From Taibaiella sp. (GTDB lineage Bacteria > Bacteroidota > Bacteroidia > Chitinophagales > Chitinophagaceae), in the NCBI GenBank assembly GCA_016786705.1, contig JAEUVV010000010.1:1-64000 (forward strand): a stretch of DNA of 64,000 nt, given 5' to 3'. The position numbers and the translations under genes are program-made. The stretch's first letter is position 1. Each line of letters begins with the position of its first letter. The notes under the pieces were generated by a model. The model was not told where the DNA came from. It did no database searches and saw only the letters and a list, made by a program, of their open reading frames with translations. Shown piece after piece: positions 54,858-62,351 of the stretch.

Positions 54858-55271
54858 CTATGCCCCATAATATTCCACATAGATATTCCTGGTTTCGAAA
54901 AGTTTCACGCAGTGCAGTACCGCCCCTTCTTTTTCGATATGTGGTTTTAACTCCTCCCAGATACCAATAGCCAGGTTTTCAGCGCTGGTAAATTTGTCTT
55001 TCATAAAATCAACGTCCAGGTTGAGATTTTTATGATCGACCTTTTCAAGGATCACATCCTTGACCAGCCGGCCTAATGTTTTGGCATTAAATACAAATCC
55101 GGTATCGGGATTGGGCTCACCTTTAAGGGTTACATGTAATTCGTAATTGTGGCCATGCCAGTTCGGGTTGGCACATTTATCAAACACTTCAAAGTTTTTA
55201 TCCTCAGACCAGGCCGGGTTTGCCAGCTTATGGGCCGCGTTGAAATGTTCTACTCTGGTAAGATATATCAT
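54858..55271 (-). CDS. 6-pyruvoyl/6-carboxy-tetrahydropterin synthase family enzyme
   Basis: The 137-residue enzyme of the PTPS/QueD fold has zinc histidines His14 (FNAAHKL), His39 and His41 (NWHGHNY), and the KVDHKNLN and FETRN motifs. The cysteine spacing reads C-A-N-P-N-W-HGH, like the PTPS that makes 6-pyruvoyl-tetrahydropterin, and not the CxxxHGH of typical QueD. Since folE is directly downstream and no other queuosine gene is seen here, a role in tetrahydrobiopterin-type pterin synthesis is plausible, but QueD activity is not excluded. The promoter box lies at 55307-55314. Confidence 0.85.
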   Translation of the reverse strand: MIYLTRVEHFNAAHKLANPAWSEDKNFEVFDKCANPNWHGHNYELHVTLKGEPNPDTGFVFNAKTLGRLVKDVILEKVDHKNLNLDVDFMKDKFTSAENLAIGIWEELKPHIEKEGAVLHCVKLFETRNIYVEYYGA

Positions 55272-55306
55272 TTAATTATCTATTATATCTGTTCGATAAC
55301 GGTAGA

Positions 55307-55339
55307 CAAAGGTAACGTGTTTTTGAGATTTCTTTCCAA
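55307..55339 (-). promoter_or_regulatory. Promoter of the pterin synthase gene
   Basis: TACCTTTG on the minus strand (55314-55307) is a perfect -7 box, with TTG at 55339-55337, 22 bases away. The leader is about 31 bases. Confidence 0.65.
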
Positions 55340-55621
55340 AATTGAATCATTTAAGGGTAAATTAACCTTGTTTTAAACCCATATTATATTTCAAAAAACA
55401 AAGACAAGCCCGGCATTATCTGCCTGAAGGCCTGCTTGCAGGTAAGATGATTTTCTTTTACAAAAGGTTGGATTTGATCGTTTTTTCTTTATCTTAGATT
55501 GTAAATAATAAAGCCATAATAGTTTCACAATTTCTTTATACTTTTTTATTTTAATTATCCTACATTGCATGCCCAAATGAAGAAAGCGCAGCAACATTTG
55601 TCGAAACATTAAAACATCGTC
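55340..55621. other. Divergent intergenic region
   Basis: No convincing gene is present; the open frames are short and lysine-rich by base composition. A small CCTGC-type hairpin lies near 55430-55441. The plus-strand promoter for the kinase gene at 55622 should be here, but I could not identify a clean consensus. Confidence 0.4.
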
Positions 55622-56461
55622 ATGCCATACATTTTAGTAGCCGACAGCGGCTCAACAAAAACAGACTGGAGTTTAATAAAAGAGGGTAAAACCAAGAAAC
55701 TAAGTACTACAGGAGTCAATCCTTATTTTGTTTCAGAAACCTCCGGGGCTGAGATCCTGGCTAACGAATTGAAAATCGGCAAAGCGCTGAACGATATAGC
55801 AGCTATTCATTTTTACAGTGCGGGCGTAAAAGCGCCGCAGAATAAAAAACTGATCGAACAAATCCTTAAAAACCATTTCGGTATAAAAAACATCTTCGTT
55901 CATTCTGACATGCTGGGGGCGGCACGCGCCACCTGCGGGCATGAGAAAGGGGTAACAGCTATACTGGGTACAGGTAGTAATTCCTGTTTTTTTGATGGCA
56001 ATAAGATCAGTAAACAAAGAGCTTCCCTGGGTTATATCATCGGGGACGAAGGCAGCGGTACTTATCTAGGTAAAAAAGTATTACAATACTTCTTCTACGA
56101 TACGTTTGACGGCGACCTGCATGAGGCTTTCGTCAATAAGTATGGCAATGACCTTCCGGCAGTACTGGAACGCATCTATAAGCAACCTCTTCCCAACAGA
56201 TACCTGGCCAGCTTTACAGAGTTCCTGCACGAGCACCGGGGGCATTATATGATCGAAAATATTATAGAAGATTCTTTCCTGGAATTTTTCAATGCCAATA
56301 TCCTGAAATACCGGGAAAGCTGGAAATACCCGATCAATTTTGTGGGCTCCGTGGCCCATACCTTTAAAGATGTGCTGGAAAATATCGCGGCACATTACGG
56401 GGTAGAAATAGGTACTATAGCCAAAAGCCCGATGGAAGGCCTGGTAAAGTATCATAAATAA
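55622..56461 (+). CDS. BadF/BadG-family ATPase (N-acetylglucosamine kinase-like)
   Basis: The 279-residue protein of the ASKHA superfamily opens with the phosphate-1 motif ADSGSTKTDWSL and has GTGSNS (phosphate 2) and GDEGSGTYLGKK. The length and motifs match Bacteroidota homologues of N-acetylglucosamine kinase. A sugar-kinase role in cell-wall amino-sugar recycling is likely, not proven. An RNA methyltransferase gene follows 39 bases later on the same strand. Confidence 0.87.
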   Translation: MPYILVADSGSTKTDWSLIKEGKTKKLSTTGVNPYFVSETSGAEILANELKIGKALNDIAAIHFYSAGVKAPQNKKLIEQILKNHFGIKNIFVHSDMLGAARATCGHEKGVTAILGTGSNSCFFDGNKISKQRASLGYIIGDEGSGTYLGKKVLQYFFYDTFDGDLHEAFVNKYGNDLPAVLERIYKQPLPNRYLASFTEFLHEHRGHYMIENIIEDSFLEFFNANILKYRESWKYPINFVGSVAHTFKDVLENIAAHYGVEIGTIAKSPMEGLVKYHK

Positions 56462-56500
56462 TCCCGAACTTTACCGGCTCAAATACAAATTGTACAAACA

Positions 56501-57664
56501 ATGCTGAATTTTAAAGAAGCAGGCGATATAACGATCACTTGCCACAAATTTATTGCCCCGTCTTTGGCTAAAGAAGTAAAAGCGCTGGGCTTTCAATTGG
56601 ACAGTGAATTCCCGACAGGCGTTACGCTGAAAGGCAGCCTGAACGATTGTATCAAACTGAACCTGAATTTGCATTGTGCCTCACAGGTACTCTTTAAACT
56701 AAAAGAATTCCGGGCCGACAGCGCGGATGATGTATATGAAGCCGCTTACCGGATCGACTGGCTGGAAATAATGGACGAAGACAGCTATTTCTCTATTACC
56801 AGCAATGTGATGCACCCGACGATCAACAACAGCATGTTTGCCAATTTAAGGGTAAAAGACGCTATCGTAGACCAGATGCGGGAGCGCAAAGGAAAAAGAC
56901 CGGACACGGGGGCAGAGCTCAGGGGACTGGTCATTCACCTGTTCTGGAAAAACGAAAATGCCGCCATCTTCCTGGACACCACCGGTAATTCCATAGGCCG
57001 GCACGGCTACCGGCGTATCCCGGGCAAAGCGCCCATGCTGGAAGCGCTGGCCGCGGCAACTATATTGCGCAGTAACTGGAACCAAAAAACACCATTCATC
57101 AATCCCATGTGCGGCTCCGGCACCCTGGCCATCGAGGCCTGCCTGATCGCTACTAACCGCAAACCGGGCCTGTTCCGTACCGAATACGCGTTTATGCACA
57201 TCAAAGGTTATGATGATACGGTATACCAGAAGGAAGATGAAGCCCTGGAAGACCAGATCACGGAAATACCGGGATTGAAGATCATTGCTTCGGATATAAG
57301 CCCGGAGGCGGTGGTCAATGCCCAGAAGAATGCCGTAGCTGCAGGCATAAAGGACCTGATCCGTTTTGAAACCGGGGATTTTGAGACCACGACAGTGCCG
57401 CCAAACGGCAATGGGGTAATTTTGATCAACCCGGAGTATGGCGACCGCCTGGGTAGCGAGCAAGCCCTGGAAGCAACTTATGCCCGCATCGGTGATTTTT
57501 TCAAGAAAAAATGCGCCGGATATACCGGTTATATCTTTACAGGTAATGCAGAACTGGCCCGGAAGATAGGCCTCAAAGCAGCGCGGAAGATCCCGTTTTA
57601 CAATGCCAAGATCGAATGCCGTTTACTGGAATTTGAATTATATAAGGGGAGTAAAAAAGACTAA
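56501..57664 (+). CDS. THUMP-domain RNA methyltransferase (RlmL-N/TrmN-like)
   Basis: The 387-residue class I SAM-dependent methyltransferase has an N-terminal THUMP domain (about residues 50-155) that binds RNA. The catalytic domain has NPMCGSGTLAIEACL (SAM motif, 201-215), the acidic strand IIASDISPEAV and motif IV. Motif IV reads NPEYGDRLG (310-318) where relatives normally have NPPYG. The likely target is a guanine N2 in 23S rRNA or a tRNA, which the sequence does not decide. It converges with the YrdC gene at a 16-base gap. Confidence 0.86.
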   Translation: MLNFKEAGDITITCHKFIAPSLAKEVKALGFQLDSEFPTGVTLKGSLNDCIKLNLNLHCASQVLFKLKEFRADSADDVYEAAYRIDWLEIMDEDSYFSITSNVMHPTINNSMFANLRVKDAIVDQMRERKGKRPDTGAELRGLVIHLFWKNENAAIFLDTTGNSIGRHGYRRIPGKAPMLEALAAATILRSNWNQKTPFINPMCGSGTLAIEACLIATNRKPGLFRTEYAFMHIKGYDDTVYQKEDEALEDQITEIPGLKIIASDISPEAVVNAQKNAVAAGIKDLIRFETGDFETTTVPPNGNGVILINPEYGDRLGSEQALEATYARIGDFFKKKCAGYTGYIFTGNAELARKIGLKAARKIPFYNAKIECRLLEFELYKGSKKD

Positions 57665-57680
57665 TATATTGTCTTAATAA

Positions 57681-58244
57681 CTAATCCCTGATAACCGTTA
57701 TTCTGCCATCGTCCTCTATTTTAATAATCCGGGAGGGTGCAGCGGCCTCCGTTTCTTCCCGGCGATGAGCAACAATATGGTCCACCCGGGACTTTATACG
57801 CTCATCAATTTCCGCGAAGGTTCTCGGCGCAGGCTCCCCGCTTATATTGGCCGAAGTGGAGATCAAAGGCTTTTTCAATCTCTTCAGTAAAGTTTTGCAA
57901 AAAGGATCATCCGTTACCCGGATGGCAACAGAACCGTCTTCGGGCAGTGCATTAGCTGCGATACCAATCGCCTGGGGATAAATAACGGTGGTTGGGCGGT
58001 CAAAACTACCCAGCAGCCCCATCAGGTCGGGGTAAGGATCGGCTACAAAATTAAATACCGATTTCACATCCGGTAATAACATTACCAGGCTTTTGCTTTC
58101 TGCACGCTCCTTAATGGCAAATATACGCTGTACGGCGGTCTCATTGGTCGCATCGCAGCCAATGCCCCATACCGTATCAGTAGGATAAAGAATGACTCCA
58201 CCCTGCTCTATTATTTCCAATGCTTTATTTACTTCTGTATTCAT
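57681..58244 (-). CDS. L-threonylcarbamoyladenylate synthase (Sua5/YrdC/TsaC)
   Basis: This enzyme makes threonylcarbamoyl-AMP, used for the t6A modification of tRNAs reading ANN codons. The 187-residue single-domain form has GGVILYPTDTVWGIGCDATN, IFAIKERAESKSLVML and the conserved STSANISGEPAP. It lacks the extra Sua5 C-terminal domain, hence the TsaC/YrdC type. No tsaB/D/E genes are nearby. It is followed by no clear terminator and lies 71 bases after the atpG stop on the same strand. Confidence 0.93.
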   Translation of the reverse strand: MNTEVNKALEIIEQGGVILYPTDTVWGIGCDATNETAVQRIFAIKERAESKSLVMLLPDVKSVFNFVADPYPDLMGLLGSFDRPTTVIYPQAIGIAANALPEDGSVAIRVTDDPFCKTLLKRLKKPLISTSANISGEPAPRTFAEIDERIKSRVDHIVAHRREETEAAAPSRIIKIEDDGRITVIRD

Positions 58245-58258
58245 TTTAAACCCAAAAT

Positions 58259-58291
58259 GAAAAACGAGCTGTTTTTACAAACAACCCGCTC
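58259..58291 (-). terminator. Likely terminator of atpG
   Basis: A bulged hairpin (GAGC/GCTC plus TGTTT/AAACA, with a 4-base bulge) at 58266-58291 is followed on the minus strand by a T-run (58264-58259). It lies between atpG and the YrdC gene. Confidence 0.6.
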
Positions 58292-58315
58292 TCCTATTTC
58301 ATCAATTAAAATTTA

Positions 58316-59185
58316 CTATCCTTGTAAGGCTGCCGCTCCACTTACGATCTCGGTCAGCTCAGTTGTAATCGCCGCCTGACGGGCCCTGTTGTAAGATATT
58401 TTCAGGTTTTTCAGGATCTCATTCGCATTCTCTGTCGCTTTATCCATAGCGGTCATACGTGCACCGTGCTCAGATGCGTGGGCATCCAGAATAGCTTTAT
58501 AAACCTGTGTATTTAAAATTCTTGGCATTAATTCAGCGATCAAAGTATCTTTTGAAGGCTCAAACAGGAAATCTGTTTCTTTCTGCTCGGCGGGTTTTTC
58601 CACTTTAGGAATCGGCAAGTATTGTTCCGTTACAAAAACCTGGGTAGCCGCGTTTTTAAACTGGCTGTATACCAGCTCCACTTTATCATATTCGCCGTTA
58701 AGGAATGCTTCCTGCGCATAAATAGCGGCACGTTTTACATTATCGAAGCTCAGGTCGGCAAACATGGTCCAGTAGTCGGATACCAGGTTATAGCCATATT
58801 TTTGAAAATACTCGAACCCTTTTTTACCGATAGGTAACATGGTTACCGTTTTATCCGCGTATTTATCCGCGATCAGTTGTTTGGCCGCTTTGATCACATT
58901 GGTATTGTAAGCACCACAAGTACCCCTGTCTGAAGTAATCGGGATGATCAGCACTTTTTCTACAGGACGCTCATCCGCTAAAGACAAAGCCATATCATCG
59001 CTAAGGCTGCTTACGATATTGCTCAACATTTCCTGCATCTTCTGTGTGTACGGACGCATTTGTAAAATAGCATCCTGTGCACGGCGCAGTTTTGCAGCGC
59101 TCACCATTTTCATGGCTTTAGTGATCTGCTGAGTAGAGGTTACCGACTGGATACGTAATCTTACTTCTTTTAATTGCCCTGACAT
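58316..59185 (-). CDS. atpG: ATP synthase F1 gamma subunit
   Basis: This is the central rotary stalk of F1F0 ATP synthase. The 289-residue sequence has the N-terminal helix pattern RLRIQSVTSTQQITKAMKMVSAAKLRRAQ and the central ITSDRGTCGAYNTNV strand. It ends in MTAMDKATENANEIL, SYNRARQAAITTELTEIVSGA, both conserved in gamma subunits. The gene stands alone: the neighbours are YrdC and a 594-base non-coding gap, and atpA or other atp genes are not within the window. It has a full promoter (59226-59256). Confidence 0.95.
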   Translation of the reverse strand: MSGQLKEVRLRIQSVTSTQQITKAMKMVSAAKLRRAQDAILQMRPYTQKMQEMLSNIVSSLSDDMALSLADERPVEKVLIIPITSDRGTCGAYNTNVIKAAKQLIADKYADKTVTMLPIGKKGFEYFQKYGYNLVSDYWTMFADLSFDNVKRAAIYAQEAFLNGEYDKVELVYSQFKNAATQVFVTEQYLPIPKVEKPAEQKETDFLFEPSKDTLIAELMPRILNTQVYKAILDAHASEHGARMTAMDKATENANEILKNLKISYNRARQAAITTELTEIVSGAAALQG

Positions 59186-59225
59186 ATATTATTTATATAA
59201 AACCTGAATATGTTAAATTTGGCTG

Positions 59226-59256
59226 CAAAGGTACAGCTTGCAATTTGTTTTTCCAA
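59226..59256 (-). promoter_or_regulatory. Promoter of atpG
   Basis: TACCTTTG on the minus strand (59233-59226) and TTG (59256-59254) are separated by 20 bases, an ideal spacing. The leader is about 36 bases. Confidence 0.75.
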
Positions 59257-59743
59257 ACTTGATTTAGTTCCTGCTACAGACCGGGACATAAAATTTAGGA
59301 TAGGCAATGACTTATAACTCGCCCTGATCTGTTATTTTATTTTCCAGGGCATTTACACCCCGAAGGGGTATATGAATATAAATACCACTTTCCGGCTGAC
59401 CGCCAACCTTTTTTAAAACAGAACGCCACATTGAAGTATTTGAATTCGTGAAGAAAACACGCTTAAAAGAAGCTTAAGGTCCTTATTGCCATGTTTATAA
59501 CAGGGATTTGCGGGATGGTGCGACAATTTAAACAATCGCTTATCTAACGGCCCGTTATACTGGTTACCCTATCATTTTATATTTATCGTTTTATGATTGC
59601 CACCTGGAATGGCAACTGATTACCTCCTACTCCAAGTTGATCATTCAACTATTTTTGCCTTCCCTATACCTGATCATTACTTTTTTACAGAAAAGGAATA
59701 AGCAGGAAATGCAATTTATCGACAAATGAAGTAATCTTTTTCT
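59257..59743. other. Non-coding stretch with a REP-like hairpin and a degenerate frame
   Basis: A short palindrome, ACCCC-GAA-GGGGT (59357-59369), in a T/A-rich context resembles dispersed hairpin elements seen in many Bacteroidota genomes; this is a memory-based resemblance. From 59532 to 59729 the plus strand reads 65 codons without stop, membrane-like at the end (LIIQLFLPSLYLIITFLQKR), but has no start codon until three-quarters through. It may be the remnant of a membrane-protein gene. Confidence 0.4.
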
Positions 59744-59751
59744 TACTTTTG
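59744..59751 (+). promoter_or_regulatory. -7 box of accC
   Basis: TACTTTTG is a perfect TAnnTTTG match; the leader to the ATG at 59780 is about 24 bases. No -33 TTG at usual distance is visible. Confidence 0.55.
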
Positions 59752-59779
59752 AACACCAATTTTTAATTAAATAGTAATA

Positions 59780-61255
59780 ATGCAAAAAATATTAGTTGCC
59801 AACCGTGGCGAAATAGCCCTGCGTGTGATGCGTTCTGCAAAGGAGATGGGCATTAAAACCGTAGCGGTATATTCTGAAGCGGATCGTACCATGCCCTTTG
59901 TTCAATATGCGGATGAAGCTGTTTGTATCGGCCCCGCCCCTTCTGCACAATCCTATTTGCGTGCGGACAAGATCATCGAGGTCGCGAAGCGACTGGGAGT
60001 AGACGGTATACACCCGGGCTACGGTTTCCTGAGTGAAAACGCGGATTTTTCAAGAACAGTAGCAGAAGCCGGTATTACATTTATCGGGCCCAGCGCTTTC
60101 TCTATAGATACTATGGGGAGCAAGATCGCGGCCAAACAGGCAGCTTTAAAGTTTGACGTGCCCATGGTACCGGGAACGGATAAGCCGCTGGTTGATGCTG
60201 CTGAAGCCAAAGAAGTAGCGGAGCGCGTAGGCTACCCGATACTGATCAAGGCAAGTGCCGGCGGCGGCGGTAAGGGTATGCGCGTAGTGAATAGTGCGGA
60301 TGAGCTGGAAGAGCAGATGCGCATGGCCAAAAGCGAGGCTTTAAGCGCCTTCAGCAATGACGATGTTTTTATTGAAAAATATGTAGGTTCACCCAAACAC
60401 GTAGAAATACAGATCCTGGGAGACCAGCACGGCAATTACGTCTACCTCTTTGAAAGAGAATGCTCCATTCAGCGCCGCCACCAGAAACTGGTAGAAGAAG
60501 CGCCATCGTCCTGCCTGACTCCTGACATCAGGAAAGCTATGGGAGAAAGCGCGGTAAATGTGGCCCGTTCCTGTAATTACCATGGCGCAGGTACAGTAGA
60601 GTTCCTGGTAGATGATGACCTGAATTTTTACTTCCTGGAAATGAATACCCGCCTGCAGGTAGAACACTGCGTTACGGAATACATCACCGGGATAGACCTG
60701 GTAAAAGAACAGATCCGGGTGGCCCGGGGCGAAAAATTATCCTTCAGCCAGGAAGACCTTAAAATTAATGGTCACTCGATAGAATTACGGGTATGCGCTG
60801 AGGATCCGCTGGAGAATTTCGTACCGGATACCGGCACCCTGGACATTTATATCCGCCCGCAGGGTAATGGGGTACGCGTAGACGATGGTTACGAGCAGGG
60901 TATGGAAATCCCGATCTTCTATGACCCGATGATCGCAAAACTGGTAGTTTGGGGTAAAGACCGCGAAGAAGCTATTGACCGCCTGTGCCGTGCTATTGAC
61001 GAGTATAAGATCAAAGGCATCAAAACTACGCTCCAGTTTGGAAAATGGGCAGTTCGTCAGCCGGCTTTTGTTGCAGGGCAGTATGATACGAATTTTATTG
61101 GCAAATACTTCAAACCAGAATATTTAACGAGCGAAAACAAAGAAGAAGCTGCCGTTGCAGCCGCATTCGCAGGTGTGGTTTGGGAAGAAGGCAAACAATC
61201 TGTGGCACAGACCCTCAATAATGATGGCCCGAGCAAATGGAAAATAAAAAGATAA
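59780..61255 (+). CDS. accC: Acyl-CoA carboxylase biotin carboxylase subunit
   Basis: The 491-residue ATP-grasp enzyme carboxylates biotin on its carrier, to make malonyl-CoA or methylmalonyl-CoA. The sequence begins KILVANRGEIALRVMRSA and has the ATP loop KASAGGGGKGMRVV. HVEIQILGD, FLEMNTRLQVEH and TGIDLVKEQI follow in order. The final 40 residues are an acidic extension (SENKEEAAVAAAF) beyond the core. This could serve acetyl-CoA or propionyl-CoA carboxylase; the partner subunits (accB, carboxyltransferase) are not in the window. It has its own promoter box and terminator. Confidence 0.93.
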   Translation: MQKILVANRGEIALRVMRSAKEMGIKTVAVYSEADRTMPFVQYADEAVCIGPAPSAQSYLRADKIIEVAKRLGVDGIHPGYGFLSENADFSRTVAEAGITFIGPSAFSIDTMGSKIAAKQAALKFDVPMVPGTDKPLVDAAEAKEVAERVGYPILIKASAGGGGKGMRVVNSADELEEQMRMAKSEALSAFSNDDVFIEKYVGSPKHVEIQILGDQHGNYVYLFERECSIQRRHQKLVEEAPSSCLTPDIRKAMGESAVNVARSCNYHGAGTVEFLVDDDLNFYFLEMNTRLQVEHCVTEYITGIDLVKEQIRVARGEKLSFSQEDLKINGHSIELRVCAEDPLENFVPDTGTLDIYIRPQGNGVRVDDGYEQGMEIPIFYDPMIAKLVVWGKDREEAIDRLCRAIDEYKIKGIKTTLQFGKWAVRQPAFVAGQYDTNFIGKYFKPEYLTSENKEEAAVAAAFAGVVWEEGKQSVAQTLNNDGPSKWKIKR

Positions 61256-61274
61256 GTTGAGCTTAACATACAGA

Positions 61275-61304
61275 AAAGCGCCGGATAATCCGGCGCTTTC
61301 TTTT
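61275..61304 (+). terminator. Terminator of accC
   Basis: A perfect 11-bp stem (61275-61285 with 61289-61299) with a 3-base gap is followed by CTTTT. Confidence 0.85.
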
Positions 61305-61556
61305 ATAGGGGTAAATTTTAGAGGGTAACATGTTTCTCGCACAGTCTAATTTCCTTATGATAACAATTATTTGCTTTCAAAGGCAATACCGGCTTTGCCA
61401 GGGTATGGCATATTCATTCCATATATTTAATCAATAGGTGCAGGCATTAATTTATATTTCATCATAAAACAACATGTGACTATCCGCCCAGTATAGCAAA
61501 CGATACATTCAACCATACTATAACCCTGGCAGATCTGGCCGCAAATATATTAAAAA
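61305..61556. other. Non-coding stretch before the TetR gene
   Basis: No gene, tRNA-like fold or long repeat is recognisable. It leads into the regulatory region of the regulator gene at 61632. Confidence 0.45.
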
Positions 61557-61613
61557 GTCACCCAAAGGTGACCATAAAAAATTATTAATTTTGTAATTGA
61601 GCCCGGTTCGGGC
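61557..61613 (+). promoter_or_regulatory. Promoter and possible operators of the second TetR gene
   Basis: TAATTTTG at 61586-61593 is a perfect -7 box. Upstream is an inverted repeat GTCACC-n4-GGTGAC (61557-61572) and downstream GCCCG-n3-CGGGC (61601-61613) in the leader. Either may be an operator; they differ from each other, so shared binding is not implied. Confidence 0.5.
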
Positions 61614-61631
61614 AGTCTAATCTTCTAAAAA

Positions 61632-62243
61632 ATGGATCAGCCAACCATAAGAAACAAAGAAAAAAGCAAACAGCGGCTGCTGGATGCAGTAGGTAAATTA
61701 TTGAAAAGCAAAGGATTTACCGGACTTAAAGTAAATGATATCGCGGCTACCGCCGGCCTTGATAAAAAACTTATTTATAAATATTTCGGCGGTACGGACC
61801 AGCTGATTGATGAATACATCCAGGCCCAGGATTTCTGGAGCAATGTGGATTACCGGGAAGGTTCAGAGGCCGACGGCGGGCTATCCTTTACAAAGGAAAT
61901 GTTCCATGCCCAATTCGACTATGTCTATAAGAACAAAGCCTTTCAAAAACTTATTTTATGGGGTCTGTCCGAACAACGAAAATCGCTGAAACAGCTTACG
62001 GACGCCCAGGAGGCCAACGGTGAACTATTAATTGAAAAGGTCATCGAGCCACATTTCGGCAGCAAAACCAGGCAATTCAGGGCCATATCGGCCATCCTGA
62101 TCGCAGGCCTCTATCACCTGAATTTGTTTGCCAATGTAAACGGTAGTGTATTTTGCGGTATTGATATAAAAAATAAAACAGACCGGGAAGAGATTAAAAA
62201 AGCCATATCTTTTTTACTGGAACAAACGTACAAAGCACTCTAA
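61632..62243 (+). CDS. TetR/AcrR-family transcriptional regulator
   Basis: The 203-residue regulator has the TetR DNA-binding head at residues 8-60 (KSKQRLLDAVGKLLKSKGF, then LKVNDIAATAGLDKKLIYKYF). The C-terminal helical domain has no recognised ligand class. No transporter or enzyme lies in immediate tandem (next gene 108 bases away encodes a secreted protein), so its target is unknown. A promoter box and two inverted repeats lie upstream. Confidence 0.87.
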   Translation: MDQPTIRNKEKSKQRLLDAVGKLLKSKGFTGLKVNDIAATAGLDKKLIYKYFGGTDQLIDEYIQAQDFWSNVDYREGSEADGGLSFTKEMFHAQFDYVYKNKAFQKLILWGLSEQRKSLKQLTDAQEANGELLIEKVIEPHFGSKTRQFRAISAILIAGLYHLNLFANVNGSVFCGIDIKNKTDREEIKKAISFLLEQTYKAL

Positions 62244-62351
62244 CAGACAATATACTATAAATTATATGTTTTAAATATAATCAAATCATCGCTTCCCGAC
62301 CAACCTTTGAACTGTATTTCATTGTCTTTAAACTCGAACAAAACATGAATA

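Noticed and set aside
55391..55609. Minus-strand 72-codon frame in the divergent intergenic region
   Set aside because: Composition is driven by A/T-rich DNA, with no start context, homology feel or partner.
56846..57463. Minus-strand 205-codon frame opposite the methyltransferase
   Set aside because: The plus-strand methyltransferase has all family motifs; the antisense frame has none.
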